Shown here one piece after another: positions 9,726-17,879 of a DNA stretch of 44,335 nt (its first letter is position 1; each line of letters begins with the position of its first letter). The notes below the pieces were generated by a model that was given only the letters and a program-made list of their open reading frames with translations, was not told where the DNA came from and made no database searches. This DNA is from a virus, in the IMG/VR virus record IMGVR_UViG_3300030380_003009, positions 1-44,335 of that record; one strand, given 5' to 3'. A program made the position numbers and the translations under genes.

Positions 9726-10592
9726 TTAGAATGGATTACGCTTATTAAAATTTCCAATCATCGCATCCATCATTTTATCTTCTACGTTTTTAGTTGGCGA
9801 CTGGTCACTAGCTCCTGGTTGTACTCCGATAGGTTTAGGTATACTTAGCTTTTCATTACGTTGATTCATCACTGCAGCTTTCTGTTGAGCTTGTGGGGTT
9901 ACTTGTGTAACCTGTTGTGAACCACTGTTCATTTTCAACTGGTGAAGTTGCACCAAGTTATCTAACGATAATGAATCTGGTGATGACATTTGTGCTACAA
10001 AATCATTCGCTTGCTCAGGAGTATAGTTGTAATTAGACTGTAAGTCTCTTAACACCTTTTGGTCTCTCGCAATAGCTTCTTGTTCTTGTTTTGTTTTTGT
10101 CATCGTTTGCATAACTTGCTCATTTGAAGTTGCTACATAATCTGACATAGCTTCCAAATAAGATTCTTGCTTTGCTAAGTACTGTGCTGATGCACTATCA
10201 GGGTCAGTCAAAGCTTCAGAACGGTCGAAGTCAGCTGGTTTACGAGGTTTAACAGGTTTTTCTAAAACTGTTTCCTTTTCAACTGGAGCAGCAGGTGCAG
10301 TTTGACTCACTTTTGACATAACATCTGCCATTTGCGATTTCAACATATCTACTTCTGCTTGTCTCTTATCAGCTTGACTTTGCCAGTATTGAAACTGGTC
10401 AGGGTCGTTCTTTGGTTCCATAGCAGTCTGAGTCTCAGCAGGTTCACTTTGAACTACTTCTTGGCTAACAGGAGCAACCTGTTGTGCTTCTCCAAATATT
10501 TCGTTAAAAATGTCTTCTGAAGCAGTTGTTGGCTCAGTCGTTACGCCTTCTACTGCTTGCTCATCTACTCTGTCCATTGTGTTTTCTTCCAT
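9726..10592 (-). CDS. Scaffolding protein
   Basis: 288 residues, acidic and Gln/Pro-rich, with a long coiled-coil-prone middle (about 70-175: WQSQADKRQAEVDMLKSQMA, TKTKQEQEAIARDQKVLRD) and a disordered N-terminus. The C-terminal end is short and basic (MIGNFNKRNPF), a common capsid-binding tail in scaffolds. Placement between portal and capsid genes is the classic scaffold position. No protease motif is seen, so maturation cleavage, if any, must come from elsewhere. Confidence 0.75.
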   Translation of the reverse strand: MEENTMDRVDEQAVEGVTTEPTTASEDIFNEIFGEAQQVAPVSQEVVQSEPAETQTAMEPKNDPDQFQYWQSQADKRQAEVDMLKSQMADVMSKVSQTAPAAPVEKETVLEKPVKPRKPADFDRSEALTDPDSASAQYLAKQESYLEAMSDYVATSNEQVMQTMTKTKQEQEAIARDQKVLRDLQSNYNYTPEQANDFVAQMSSPDSLSLDNLVQLHQLKMNSGSQQVTQVTPQAQQKAAVMNQRNEKLSIPKPIGVQPGASDQSPTKNVEDKMMDAMIGNFNKRNPF

Positions 10593-10604
10593 TTTATCTC
10601 CTTG

Positions 10605-12929
10605 TTAACTCTCCAATTCGTCTTCCATAGGCTCAAATATATCAATTTGTGCTTCTGCATCTGGACTAATATCGGAGTTCATTAACTGTTGTTTTGCATC
10701 GTTCAACCTTGCTTTATAAAGCGTAGTTGCCATATCAGCTCTGTTAGATACTTTATCTAAATCAGAGGTGAATTTTTCTACTTCTAAACGTTTTTTAGCA
10801 TGTATCTCTTCACGTTCAGCAGTTTGAAGGTCTCCACGCACCTTCTTTAATTCTTCTTGTAACATTTCTACTTGTTGCATCATTTGTTTCATTTGTCCAC
10901 TTCGTTCCATTACACCATCTAAATCTACTAATTCTGACTTTTTTAATACTTCTGTTTGGTCTATTAATCCCATTTGATACATTTGCATATAAGTATTTAA
11001 CAATGCCATTCTATTTGTAGGTAATGTAGAGCCAGAAACTACTACAACATCATATTTTCCAACACCTATATCATGAAAGCGTGCAACATCTCCATTTTCC
11101 ATTTCTTTGTAAAAGTTAAATCGTTGTTCTTTTTCATTGCCATTAGGTTGTATTAGTCTAATTACTTTTTCTTCTGTGTATAATTGCTGCATTAATGGTA
11201 TTGCAACTTTAGCTAATTGATTTAACATTCCTTCTATATCATCTCTTCTTGATTTAATTCTACGCTGGCCAAACTCATCAACAACTAATGTACCTCTATA
11301 AGTCGATGGTGCACTTCTACCACTACCTTGCATCAATTCAAAAATACCAAATCCATATTCTAAATCATATTTGGCATCCGCTTCATTTTTATAAAGCTCA
11401 TTTGGTAGTGGGACTGGGCCAGCTACAATCGGTGCACCTAACTCTGCATCAAATTCAATAACACTAGTACCAGCTTTACTCCATTCTTGTTCTATTTGAT
11501 TTAAATCAGCAGAACCTCTAGGTATTAATAGTTTTACATTTGTACTCGTACTAGCGTGTGCAATAATCAAAGAACGAATTTTATTTATGTATTCTTGCAA
11601 TGGTCTATATAGTCTAACATCTGATTCAGGAAACGGATTTCTGTGATGTATGTTCATTAAAGGAACTATAGGATAATCTTCTGTGGGTAGCAATCTTTCA
11701 TAAAGTAATTTATCGCCAACAGAGACAACCATCTTCACACAACATTTTTCTATTTTATTAGATATTATATCTCCAGTTCCAATCATTTCTTCAACTGTCA
11801 TTGGTATTAAAATAGTAGTACTACCTGGAATAGAGTTTTCGTCTTCCTCTCCTGGAACTCTTACAGGTTGCTGAGGTATAGGTTGACCTTGTGCATCATA
11901 TTGAGGGTCTGGTAACTCATAATGAAATAATGGCCCAGTAGTTTCAATTACCTGAAACATTTCTTTAATAGAATCTTCCTCAAATAATATAACCTCTTCT
12001 CCTTTTATAGTTTTTACTTTGATATAAAATTTCATTAAATACTCATTATACTCTTCTTCATTGAGTAAATGTTCTTGCTGAGAAAAAGGTTCATAAGAAT
12101 TGTAATAACAATGCATTTCTTTTGAATATCTTTCTATGTATTGTCTTCTATTATGTACAGTTTCTGTTCCATCTGTAGTAAATAGTTGACCTTCAGTAGC
12201 TGCTAAGTTTGTAACAGGATAATCATCTGATTCGTCTGGATGCATAGCAGATTGTTCTATAATATCATAAAACTCTGGATATGTTTGCATTGCCTGTTCA
12301 TCTGTCATATATGTTGTAACTAATATATTTGCAGCATCACGGCCATAAACATCTTTTGCATTTGGGTCTATATATACGTCTAATGGATTTATAGATTTGA
12401 TATATACTTCACCTTTTCCTAAATCAGCATCAGGGTCTTGATATACTTGAAGAACTCCCATACCACCAACGTAATAATCGTCAATAGCTTGTTTTAATTC
12501 TTCATCTCCAGATGATACTTGCCATATATACTGAAACAAATCTGAGAATACTTTTGCTGTTTCTCTATCCGAGTCTTCACGACCAGTGGAGCGAAATTGA
12601 GGTGAATTATATGTTAAAAGAGATTTTGCAGTCTCTACGATTGGATGTATTCTGTTAACTACGATAGGTGCTTGTCCACGTGATTCTAATACATCACGTT
12701 CTTCATTAGTCCATTGTGCACCTGCTCTAAACTCTACAGATTCTTGAAATTTTTGTGCCCATAACTCTCTTGCACTTTTATAATCATGGAATAACTCTCT
12801 AGTTATTTCCACTTCTTCTGATATTTCTACCTGGTTGACATCACCAGTTTGATAATCAAACACAAACTCTAAATCATCTTTTCCTTGCGTTCTTGTGCTT
12901 TGTGTTCTTTTTTGTATTTTTTTGGGCAT
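10605..12929 (-). CDS. Portal protein, P22-like
   Basis: 774 residues, near the length of P22 gp1. Residues about 35-110 hold the portal start (FHDYKSARELWAQKFQESVE, GAQWTNEERDVLESRGQAP, VNRIHPIVETAKS). Then comes DDYYVGGMGVLQVY...EVYIKSINPLDVYIDP, a signature region of P22-type portals. A late ERLLPTEDYPIVPLMNIHHRNPFP region and a coiled C-terminus (about 670-740, barrel-like helix) follow. It forms the dodecameric DNA gate at one capsid vertex and binds terminase. ATG at 12927-12929 has only a distant AAAGGA. Confidence 0.9.
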   Translation of the reverse strand: MPKKIQKRTQSTRTQGKDDLEFVFDYQTGDVNQVEISEEVEITRELFHDYKSARELWAQKFQESVEFRAGAQWTNEERDVLESRGQAPIVVNRIHPIVETAKSLLTYNSPQFRSTGREDSDRETAKVFSDLFQYIWQVSSGDEELKQAIDDYYVGGMGVLQVYQDPDADLGKGEVYIKSINPLDVYIDPNAKDVYGRDAANILVTTYMTDEQAMQTYPEFYDIIEQSAMHPDESDDYPVTNLAATEGQLFTTDGTETVHNRRQYIERYSKEMHCYYNSYEPFSQQEHLLNEEEYNEYLMKFYIKVKTIKGEEVILFEEDSIKEMFQVIETTGPLFHYELPDPQYDAQGQPIPQQPVRVPGEEDENSIPGSTTILIPMTVEEMIGTGDIISNKIEKCCVKMVVSVGDKLLYERLLPTEDYPIVPLMNIHHRNPFPESDVRLYRPLQEYINKIRSLIIAHASTSTNVKLLIPRGSADLNQIEQEWSKAGTSVIEFDAELGAPIVAGPVPLPNELYKNEADAKYDLEYGFGIFELMQGSGRSAPSTYRGTLVVDEFGQRRIKSRRDDIEGMLNQLAKVAIPLMQQLYTEEKVIRLIQPNGNEKEQRFNFYKEMENGDVARFHDIGVGKYDVVVVSGSTLPTNRMALLNTYMQMYQMGLIDQTEVLKKSELVDLDGVMERSGQMKQMMQQVEMLQEELKKVRGDLQTAEREEIHAKKRLEVEKFTSDLDKVSNRADMATTLYKARLNDAKQQLMNSDISPDAEAQIDIFEPMEDELES

Positions 12930-13026
12930 CTATTTGTATATATCCTTTAGGTACTTCTACTGTATCTAAATTATCTATTTTAAAAATAAATTCTTTAAAT
13001 GTTAAAAAGTACTTGTTTTTATCCAT
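12874..13026 (-). CDS. Possible small basic ORF overlapping the portal start
   Basis: A 50-codon frame from ATG at 13024-13026 (MDKNKYFLTFKEF..., ending KNTKKNTKHKNARKR) fills most of the gap upstream of the portal and overlaps the portal start by 56 bp in another frame. There is no clear ribosome site in front. It might couple translation into the portal gene, or be chance in AT-rich DNA. No family is recognised. Confidence 0.25.
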   Translation of the reverse strand: MDKNKYFLTFKEFIFKIDNLDTVEVPKGYIQIDAQKNTKKNTKHKNARKR

Positions 13027-13078
13027 AAATGTATTAGGTCAAAATTACGGGAATTTTTAGATTCTTGTCAAGGACTAT

Positions 13079-14563
13079 TTACAATATCTTCCAAGATTTA
13101 CTTTTTCTAGTAAACCATGTAGGTTCTTCTTGTTTTTGCTGTGCTTCGTGAGCAGGTCGATAACAATTTTTATTTGCATAGAAAAAACCATCAAGCAAGT
13201 CATCATGCTTACCTCTTGGATATAAAGTACACTCATCTATAAATGCTTGCATATCTTTTTGTATATGTACTTTACCATTTGCAAATAATGGCTGCAAACT
13301 TTCTAATCTGTATGATTTACTTGTTCTTGGGTTTTCTTTTATTTCTAGACCAGGTATAAACATTCCTAGTTCTTCTGCTTGTTCTTTGATATATTGTCTA
13401 AGCATTTCCTGATACCCAACCGATTCAATACGAGTTTTAGCACTTCTGTAAGTTCTGAAGTTATTAATAATCGAATCTGCCAAATCCAAAGGCGTTGCTC
13501 TTTTACGAAAGTAAGGCAACACATACCTATTATTATCCCCATCGACAGCAATATTAAATATGACACTATAGTCAGCTCCTTTCTTTGTACTAGATGCAGG
13601 GTCGACACCAGTAAACACGTTTACAGGTCTCCTCTCGTCTACTTCCTCACCATTAAGGTTCGTCAGGATGAGAGTCGACAACCCTTGCTCATCTCGTTCA
13701 ACATATCCTTCATAGTATTTTAAATCATCTTTTCTAAACAAATTGTCTTCATCGCCTACAATTTGACATAGATACTCTCTATAAAATACTGATAAACGAT
13801 TAATACTCTCTAGTTCTTCTTTCTTTTCCTTTAATTTTTCTACAGGCCATACTTCTGGCCATAGACTGTAATCATCTTCTAAGTCTGGTCTATACTCTTT
13901 TGTGTTCCAACCTTTCATTTCTTTTAATGTTTCAACTAAACAACGTTCGTGTTGAGGAGTACCAATCACTACAATCCTCCCTGTTAGTGGGTCAACCGAT
14001 GGAACACCAGATTGCAATAACCAACGCAAGTTATACTCCATTGCCTCAGCAGTCTTAGTGTTGTTCTCGTCTTCAGGGTCATCTAATATTAAAAGAGTAG
14101 GTCGTTGATTACCGTGTTTGATACCACGTATCTGTTGTCCAGTACCCTTGCATACAATTAAGCTGCCATCTTTTAACTCTACTTCTGTATTAGTCCACTT
14201 TCTAGCAGACTGCATTCCCCAGTATCCAAAAAAATATCGAAACTCTTTTGAGTAATCTAATACGTCTTTAATAGTACCTAAAAGCTTGGTAGCATGGGAT
14301 TGTGTTCGGGAAACCAATACGATTACCTTTACACCAGGAGTAAACATCAAATGAAACAAAGGAAATATCCCAGCTGCTACCGAACTTTTTGCATGACCTC
14401 TAGGAGCAATAATGTTAATCTGTTTTTCATCAGTATTTAACAACTCTTTAGTTAGGTCATAATGAAAAGGTGGTGATTCACTGCTAAACATATTGGGCAT
14501 CACCATACGCCCAAATAACAACATATCTTGTTGCATTTCTAATAATATCTTTTTTTTATCCAT
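13079..14563 (-). CDS. terL: Terminase large subunit
   Basis: 494 residues. The ATPase half shows a Walker A-like PRGHAKS at residues 54-60 and a Walker B LLILDD at 157-162 followed by PEDE (catalytic carboxylate). The adenine/arm region KVIVLVSRTQSHA (79-91) fits the packaging ATPase fold. The nuclease half begins near 318 with FTGVDPASSTKKGADYSVI, holding the first metal-binding Asp, and ends with a DDLLDG carboxylate pair near 465. It cuts concatemeric DNA and pumps it through the portal. It lies between the small terminase and the portal. Confidence 0.92.
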   Translation of the reverse strand: MDKKKILLEMQQDMLLFGRMVMPNMFSSESPPFHYDLTKELLNTDEKQINIIAPRGHAKSSVAAGIFPLFHLMFTPGVKVIVLVSRTQSHATKLLGTIKDVLDYSKEFRYFFGYWGMQSARKWTNTEVELKDGSLIVCKGTGQQIRGIKHGNQRPTLLILDDPEDENNTKTAEAMEYNLRWLLQSGVPSVDPLTGRIVVIGTPQHERCLVETLKEMKGWNTKEYRPDLEDDYSLWPEVWPVEKLKEKKEELESINRLSVFYREYLCQIVGDEDNLFRKDDLKYYEGYVERDEQGLSTLILTNLNGEEVDERRPVNVFTGVDPASSTKKGADYSVIFNIAVDGDNNRYVLPYFRKRATPLDLADSIINNFRTYRSAKTRIESVGYQEMLRQYIKEQAEELGMFIPGLEIKENPRTSKSYRLESLQPLFANGKVHIQKDMQAFIDECTLYPRGKHDDLLDGFFYANKNCYRPAHEAQQKQEEPTWFTRKSKSWKIL

Positions 14564-14626
14564 TAATTCTCTATAACTATGGAAACCTCAAAATCTTCTG
14601 CAACTTCTAACAATACTGCTAGTAAC

Positions 14627-15424
14627 TCACTCAGATTCGCTTTCTTCCCCGATATAACTATTGTTTTCTTCATCTAATTGCCTAGTTTGTGTAGCTTTTA
14701 ATTTTTTAGTTTGTTTTTCATAGCTGTCTGCAATTTGATGCGACATATCCATTTCTAAAGATTCTGTAACCTGTTTCGTTTTTGGTTTCATATCTAAAAA
14801 CTCTGACAGCTCTTTAGCTGCACGTATCATATTACCAGAGTCTTCTTTTACTTTAGCTACTTCAATAGCATCTTTTATTACATCAAGTACAAATCCTTCA
14901 TCAATATTCTTATCAATTAAAATGTCCTTCAGTTTATCCTGTATCATTTTCTTTACCTGTTTCGTTTTAAATAATCTTTTTGCAGCAATAACGGGATTAT
15001 CTTGGTCGGGCCTGTATAATCTGCCTATTTTCTCCCAATCTGGCGATAATCCTGCCATTTTGTACGCTATATACGCATCCATAGCTATATCTGCACCCTT
15101 CTTTTGTACTTCTAGGTCATTATAGCTCTTTGTAGACACTGTACTGAAGTTATTAGACCTCCAATGCGGTTCAAACTCTAGTTTACCCCAGGCAGTTAGC
15201 CATTGTCTACCGTACGGGTAGGTATATTCCACCTTTTCTCCATATACCTTGCGATATATACACTCAGCAACATACCCATCGTCTGATATCCCATACTCAC
15301 CTTCCTTTGCTTCCCCCCAATGTCTCCATTTTAAGCCCTTACCCTTAGCTTCTTCCTTGGTATACACACGAAACGTTTGAGGTTGGAAGTTATTTCTTTT
15401 CAGCTTCTTCGTTATTGTTATCAT
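14627..15424 (-). CDS. terS: Terminase small subunit-like protein
   Basis: 265 residues. The C-terminal two thirds (about 110-215) have the helical layout of small terminases: AYIAYKMAGLSPDWEKIGRL, a KRLFKTKQVKKMIQDKLKD helix, then DEGFVLDVIKDAIEVAK and NMIRAAKELSEFLDMKPK. The last motif is typical of terminase small subunits that recognise pac/cos DNA. The first ~90 residues form an extra domain (KWRHWGEAKEGEYGISDDGY). A charged tail closes it. Position directly upstream of terL supports the call. Confidence 0.75.
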   Translation of the reverse strand: MITITKKLKRNNFQPQTFRVYTKEEAKGKGLKWRHWGEAKEGEYGISDDGYVAECIYRKVYGEKVEYTYPYGRQWLTAWGKLEFEPHWRSNNFSTVSTKSYNDLEVQKKGADIAMDAYIAYKMAGLSPDWEKIGRLYRPDQDNPVIAAKRLFKTKQVKKMIQDKLKDILIDKNIDEGFVLDVIKDAIEVAKVKEDSGNMIRAAKELSEFLDMKPKTKQVTESLEMDMSHQIADSYEKQTKKLKATQTRQLDEENNSYIGEESESE

Positions 15425-15599
15425 ATTTTTTTTCTAAAAATTTTTTGAAGGATTCCGTTTCTTCTTTATAGTCAATGTACTCTTGCAATAGCTTATCTAC
15501 GTTGAAAAGCAGCATTTGTTGCTGTTGTATGGTTTTATCCATCCCAGCCATAATACTTACCATCTGCTTGTACGTTAACTTATTCTTTGGTTTCTTCAT
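15390..15599 (-). CDS. Small coiled-coil hypothetical protein
   Basis: 69 residues, charged and helical, with Q/L-rich heptads (MDKTIQQQQMLLFNVDKLLQ) and a Lys/Glu tail. It overlaps the start of the terminase small gene by 35 bp, so the two are probably co-translated. The start is preceded by AGGAGC. No family is recognised; a packaging accessory role is possible from position. Confidence 0.55.
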   Translation of the reverse strand: MKKPKNKLTYKQMVSIMAGMDKTIQQQQMLLFNVDKLLQEYIDYKEETESFKKFLEKKYDNNNEEAEKK

Positions 15600-15687
15600 A
15601 ATGCTCCTAATGTAGGGTATAAATAAGATAATTAATCGCTAATATATTCGTAGTTTATACATAAACGTATTTAAATTAGCTAATTAG

Positions 15688-15873
15688 TCAGTTTTTCTTT
15701 TTAATTGTGTATAACCCAAGTTTCATTGCTTCTATCTTAGCTGATATTTCTAACTCAGCCTCCATTCTGTCGTAAATCTGCATCATTTCTTCATTAGCTT
15801 CCGATAAAGGAACTTTTACCCATTTACCAGTTTTTTTATCTAATTTCTCTAAATGTTGTTTTTTACGCTTCAT
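15688..15873 (-). CDS. Small basic/acidic hypothetical protein
   Basis: 61 residues from the ATG at 15871-15873 (MKRKKQHLEKLDKKTGKWV...). I chose this start because the longer frame adds a hydrophobic, Cys-containing 17-residue leader unlike its neighbours. It has a DKKTGKWVKVPLSEAN motif and a helical acidic C-terminus. It is the first gene of the left arm after the divergent control region. Function unknown. Confidence 0.5.
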   Translation of the reverse strand: MKRKKQHLEKLDKKTGKWVKVPLSEANEEMMQIYDRMEAELEISAKIEAMKLGLYTIKKKN

Positions 15874-15924
15874 GTGATAATTTACACAACAAATAGAATT
15901 AAAGTCCAGATAAAAAAAATCCAA

Positions 15925-16106
15925 AAAAAAATAGGGTTAGAATGCGTGTGAGTGATATATATGAAATGCACTCCCCCCTTATTTTGGTTTATAATTTACA
16001 TTTTCGTTGAAATTTAACGATTCGTTGAATATACACCTTACTTACTAGGGGGAGTGAATTTCCCCTCTTATCTCAGTATATTAATAAATATAAGGAATAA
16101 TAAACT
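15925..16106. promoter_or_regulatory. Divergent control region with 9-bp inverted repeat
   Basis: This gap separates the left and right arms. CACTCCCCC (15969-15977) and GGGGGAGTG (16048-16056) form a 9-bp inverted repeat around a TATAAT (15990-15995) that could serve as a plus-strand -10 box; no good -35 is seen. Inside lie TCGTT/AACGA (16004-16008/16016-16020) and a repeated TTCGTTGAA (16003-16011, 16021-16029). The G-run can also pair locally with TCCCC (16061-16065). A plus-strand ribosome site AAGGAA follows. Confidence 0.6.
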
Positions 16107-16388
16107 ATGAAATACTATATTAAATATTTTGTTAAGATTGACGGTGCATTCAAAGCATTGAACATTAGTTTGAAACAATGCGGTGCTGGTCATCTTATGG
16201 AAGTTACTAATGTTAAAGCAGATGATGAGTCTAAGGTTAAGACTATCTTGAATGACGCATTGTCTTCAAGGGATTTATGCATTGGTAAGTTGAAGTATGA
16301 TACTGAATACAAGAAGTTTACTGGTAACATTAGACTAATGTCTGGTGGCGGTAATGACTTGTCATCCTTAGTTACTTCAACTGACTAA
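16107..16388 (+). CDS. Hypothetical early protein
   Basis: 93 residues, soluble, beginning MKYYIKYFVKIDGAFKALN and ending in a Gly/Ser-rich acidic tail (RLMSGGGNDLSSLVTSTD). It is the first gene of the right arm, with AAGGAA 10 bp before ATG. Its codon use is less AT-extreme than neighbours, in keeping with a well-expressed gene. First-gene position suggests a host-takeover or regulatory role, but nothing in the sequence proves this. No family is recognised. Confidence 0.6.
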   Translation: MKYYIKYFVKIDGAFKALNISLKQCGAGHLMEVTNVKADDESKVKTILNDALSSRDLCIGKLKYDTEYKKFTGNIRLMSGGGNDLSSLVTSTD

Positions 16389-16471
16389 GTTTATAGTGTG
16401 TAGAGGCATTCGTGTCTCTATGCACTTTAAATACCCTACAATTAAAAAAATGTAATAAGAGGAAAAAAACT

Positions 16472-16705
16472 ATGAAAAGCATACGATATCATTTGATATG
16501 TGAGTTAAATAATCGTTGGAATGTGCAATCAGGACAACGCTTATTCAGGTTCAGTAAAATAAATAATGTAAGATTATTAACACATATACAGGACCATTGT
16601 CATACAGCAGAACAGGTAACAAGAACATTATCTGACCATATGCAATATGACGCAATGTTTAATAGAAATAGTATTGAGAGCAACAAAGTATTTGCTCACA
16701 ATTAA
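16472..16705 (+). CDS. Hypothetical small early protein
   Basis: 77 residues from ATG 16472 (MKSIRYHLICELNNRWN). I prefer this to the upstream ATG at 16412 because AGAGGAAA sits just before it. The product is basic, with a helical HIQDHCHTAEQVTRTLSDH segment containing His/Cys residues that do not form a clear zinc site. Function unknown. It is followed by a long structured non-coding stretch. Confidence 0.5.
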   Translation: MKSIRYHLICELNNRWNVQSGQRLFRFSKINNVRLLTHIQDHCHTAEQVTRTLSDHMQYDAMFNRNSIESNKVFAHN

Positions 16706-16718
16706 TTACAAGAGGCAA

Positions 16719-16860
16719 GAAATAATAAGACAATTAAGTTTGTAACTGATAGTACCAGGTCGAAATGGTACATTGATTCAGTCGCAGACTTACATCTGCG
16801 ATCTGAATAGCATTGCTATTAATTTAGATGATTCATTATTGAATATTGTCTTGTTATTTC
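16719..16860 (+). ncRNA. Structured intercistronic RNA element with 16-bp closing stem
   Basis: Bases 16719-16734 pair with 16845-16860 over 16 bp with one T.G position, enclosing 110 bases. Inside are GTACCA/TGGTAC (16752-16757/16766-16771) and a 13-bp hairpin (16776-16788 with 16795-16808, one bulged T, loop CTTACA). A further AATAGC/GCTATT (16806-16811/16815-16820) is an alternative partner for the end of the second hairpin. No coding frame of note runs through it. This matches no ordinary terminator, since the stem ends are far apart and no T-run follows. Confidence 0.6.
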
Positions 16861-16880
16861 GTATATTCACAGGCAAAAAA

Positions 16881-16898
16881 AGGAGGAATATGTTCTAA
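16881..16898 (+). other. Strong ribosome site with two-codon minigene (ATG TTC TAA)
   Basis: A perfect AGGAGG (16881-16886) stands 3 bp before ATG (16890-16892), which is followed by one sense codon and TAA. This could be a functional phage minigene like those that titrate tRNA in lambda, a ribosome-binding decoy, or the remains of a lost gene. Spacing of 3 bp is short for efficient initiation. Confidence 0.35.
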
Positions 16899-16905
16899 TA
16901 AATTA

Positions 16906-17017
16906 GTAGTGGAATAGATAATATTACCACTACAAAGGCAGATGATGATGTTATAGTCGTAAGTCCTAATGCAAGTCTGAATAACACGAGCAAGTACTGG
17001 CTCTCATCTAAGACTTG
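16906..17017 (+). ncRNA. Second structured segment of the first long gap
   Basis: GTAGTGG/CCACTAC (16906-16912/16927-16933) with an inner AATA/TATT forms an 11-bp hairpin with one bulged A. Farther on, CAAGTCT (16972-16978) pairs with AGACTTG (17011-17017), enclosing GAGC/GCTC (16988-16991/17000-17003). Together with the element at 16719-16860 this accounts for most of the 345-base gap between genes. The loop of the first hairpin carries TAATATTAC, discussed under findings. Confidence 0.45.
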
Positions 17018-17050
17018 GAATAGAAAACTTAACAAATAAAAGGATGAATA

Positions 17051-17146
17051 ATGAAATGGATAGATTACAAAATAGAAAGATATAGACAATTAAGGTGGTT
17101 ATATAACACAGAAAGAAATTGGATTAATAGAAATGAGGAAAAATAA
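17051..17146 (+). CDS. Very small basic protein
   Basis: 31 codons (MKWIDYKIERYRQLRWLYNT...), rich in W, Y and R. An AGGATG ribosome site lies a few bases upstream. Its stop overlaps the next ATG (TAATG), the same coupling seen across this arm, which supports it being translated. No family is recognised. Confidence 0.45.
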   Translation: MKWIDYKIERYRQLRWLYNTERNWINRNEEK

Positions 17147-17286
17147 TGATTACAACAGAAAAAGCAAAAGAACTTAGAGAAAAAGAAAGACAACAAACTA
17201 TTGATACATTAGAAAATATCAATATAGAAAAAGAATACTTAACAAAATACTATGAAGCATATGTATGGGAGAAAAATAATGTATAA
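17146..17286 (+). CDS. Very small charged helical protein
   Basis: 46 codons (MITTEKAKELREKERQQTID...), charged and helical throughout. It overlaps its neighbours at both ends (TAATG upstream, 8 bp downstream) and GAGG lies upstream of its ATG. This chain of overlaps supports real translation. Function unknown. Confidence 0.5.
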   Translation: MITTEKAKELREKERQQTIDTLENINIEKEYLTKYYEAYVWEKNNV

Positions 17287-17518
17287 GAATGCAATAATAA
17301 AATGGGCAGAAACAGACTTTAATAAACAATTAGATACTTGTTTCAAAAAATACAATGATAATGTATTGACAGAGGAAACAGATGAATCGTATTCTGGAGG
17401 TTTTTGGGACTTAGCAGATGATATGCACGCAACAAACCCTGGAACAATGAATCAAGATAGTATCTATTATTTATTAACAGATTATTACCAAAGAGTTAAA
17501 TACAATGAGGAGAAATAA
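17279..17518 (+). CDS. Hypothetical small early protein
   Basis: 79 residues from ATG 17279 (MYKNAIIKWAETDFNKQLD). I chose this over 17252 because GGGAG lies 6-10 bp before it and it gives a short overlap with the preceding gene. Acidic, with an ESYSGGFWDLADDMHATNPG segment. It ends in TAATG with the next gene. No family recognised. Confidence 0.55.
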   Translation: MYKNAIIKWAETDFNKQLDTCFKKYNDNVLTEETDESYSGGFWDLADDMHATNPGTMNQDSIYYLLTDYYQRVKYNEEK

Positions 17519-17877
17519 TGAATAAAGATAAACTAGCGTTAATCGTGGTTGTATTAGGAATAAGTGTTACAACTTACTTGGCTTGGGTTGCAGATACATA
17601 CAAACCAGTAACAAGTAATGTAACATCATCAAAATATACACCAGAAAAGGTAAAAGATAGTGAGATACCTGAAATACCAGAACTTTCTGATATGGAAAAG
17701 GCTAAAACTGATAGTTTACATAAATCTTATGTAAAAGAAGCAGAACAAGAATCAGAAAGAAAAAGCATAGAAAATATGCGTAATGAAGTTATCAAGATAC
17801 TGGACGAAGCAGTAGAACAAGATAGCACGATTACAGTATCATTTAATATGCAATGGACCCCTTCGTGGGTAGATTAA
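17518..17877 (+). CDS. Small membrane-anchored protein
   Basis: 119 residues. Residues about 6-24 (LALIVVVLGISVTTYLAWV) form one N-terminal transmembrane helix after a short charged start. The rest is soluble, proline-containing (EIPEIPELSDMEK), then a coiled-coil-prone acidic helix (about 72-105). The layout resembles a signal-anchor protein facing the periplasm. Early-arm position points to a host-envelope or superinfection role rather than lysis, but that is inference. Confidence 0.55.
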   Translation: MNKDKLALIVVVLGISVTTYLAWVADTYKPVTSNVTSSKYTPEKVKDSEIPEIPELSDMEKAKTDSLHKSYVKEAEQESERKSIENMRNEVIKILDEAVEQDSTITVSFNMQWTPSWVD

Positions 17878-17879
17878 AT

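Noticed and set aside
13366-13723. Overlapping frames on both strands inside the large terminase
   Set aside because: They are shadows of terL, whose motifs run unbroken through the region.
16895-17089. Minus-strand hydrophobic frame in the first long gap
   Set aside because: It lies antisense to hairpins and to the start of a plus-strand gene chain, with no ribosome site. Hydrophobic content is expected from antisense of AT-rich DNA.
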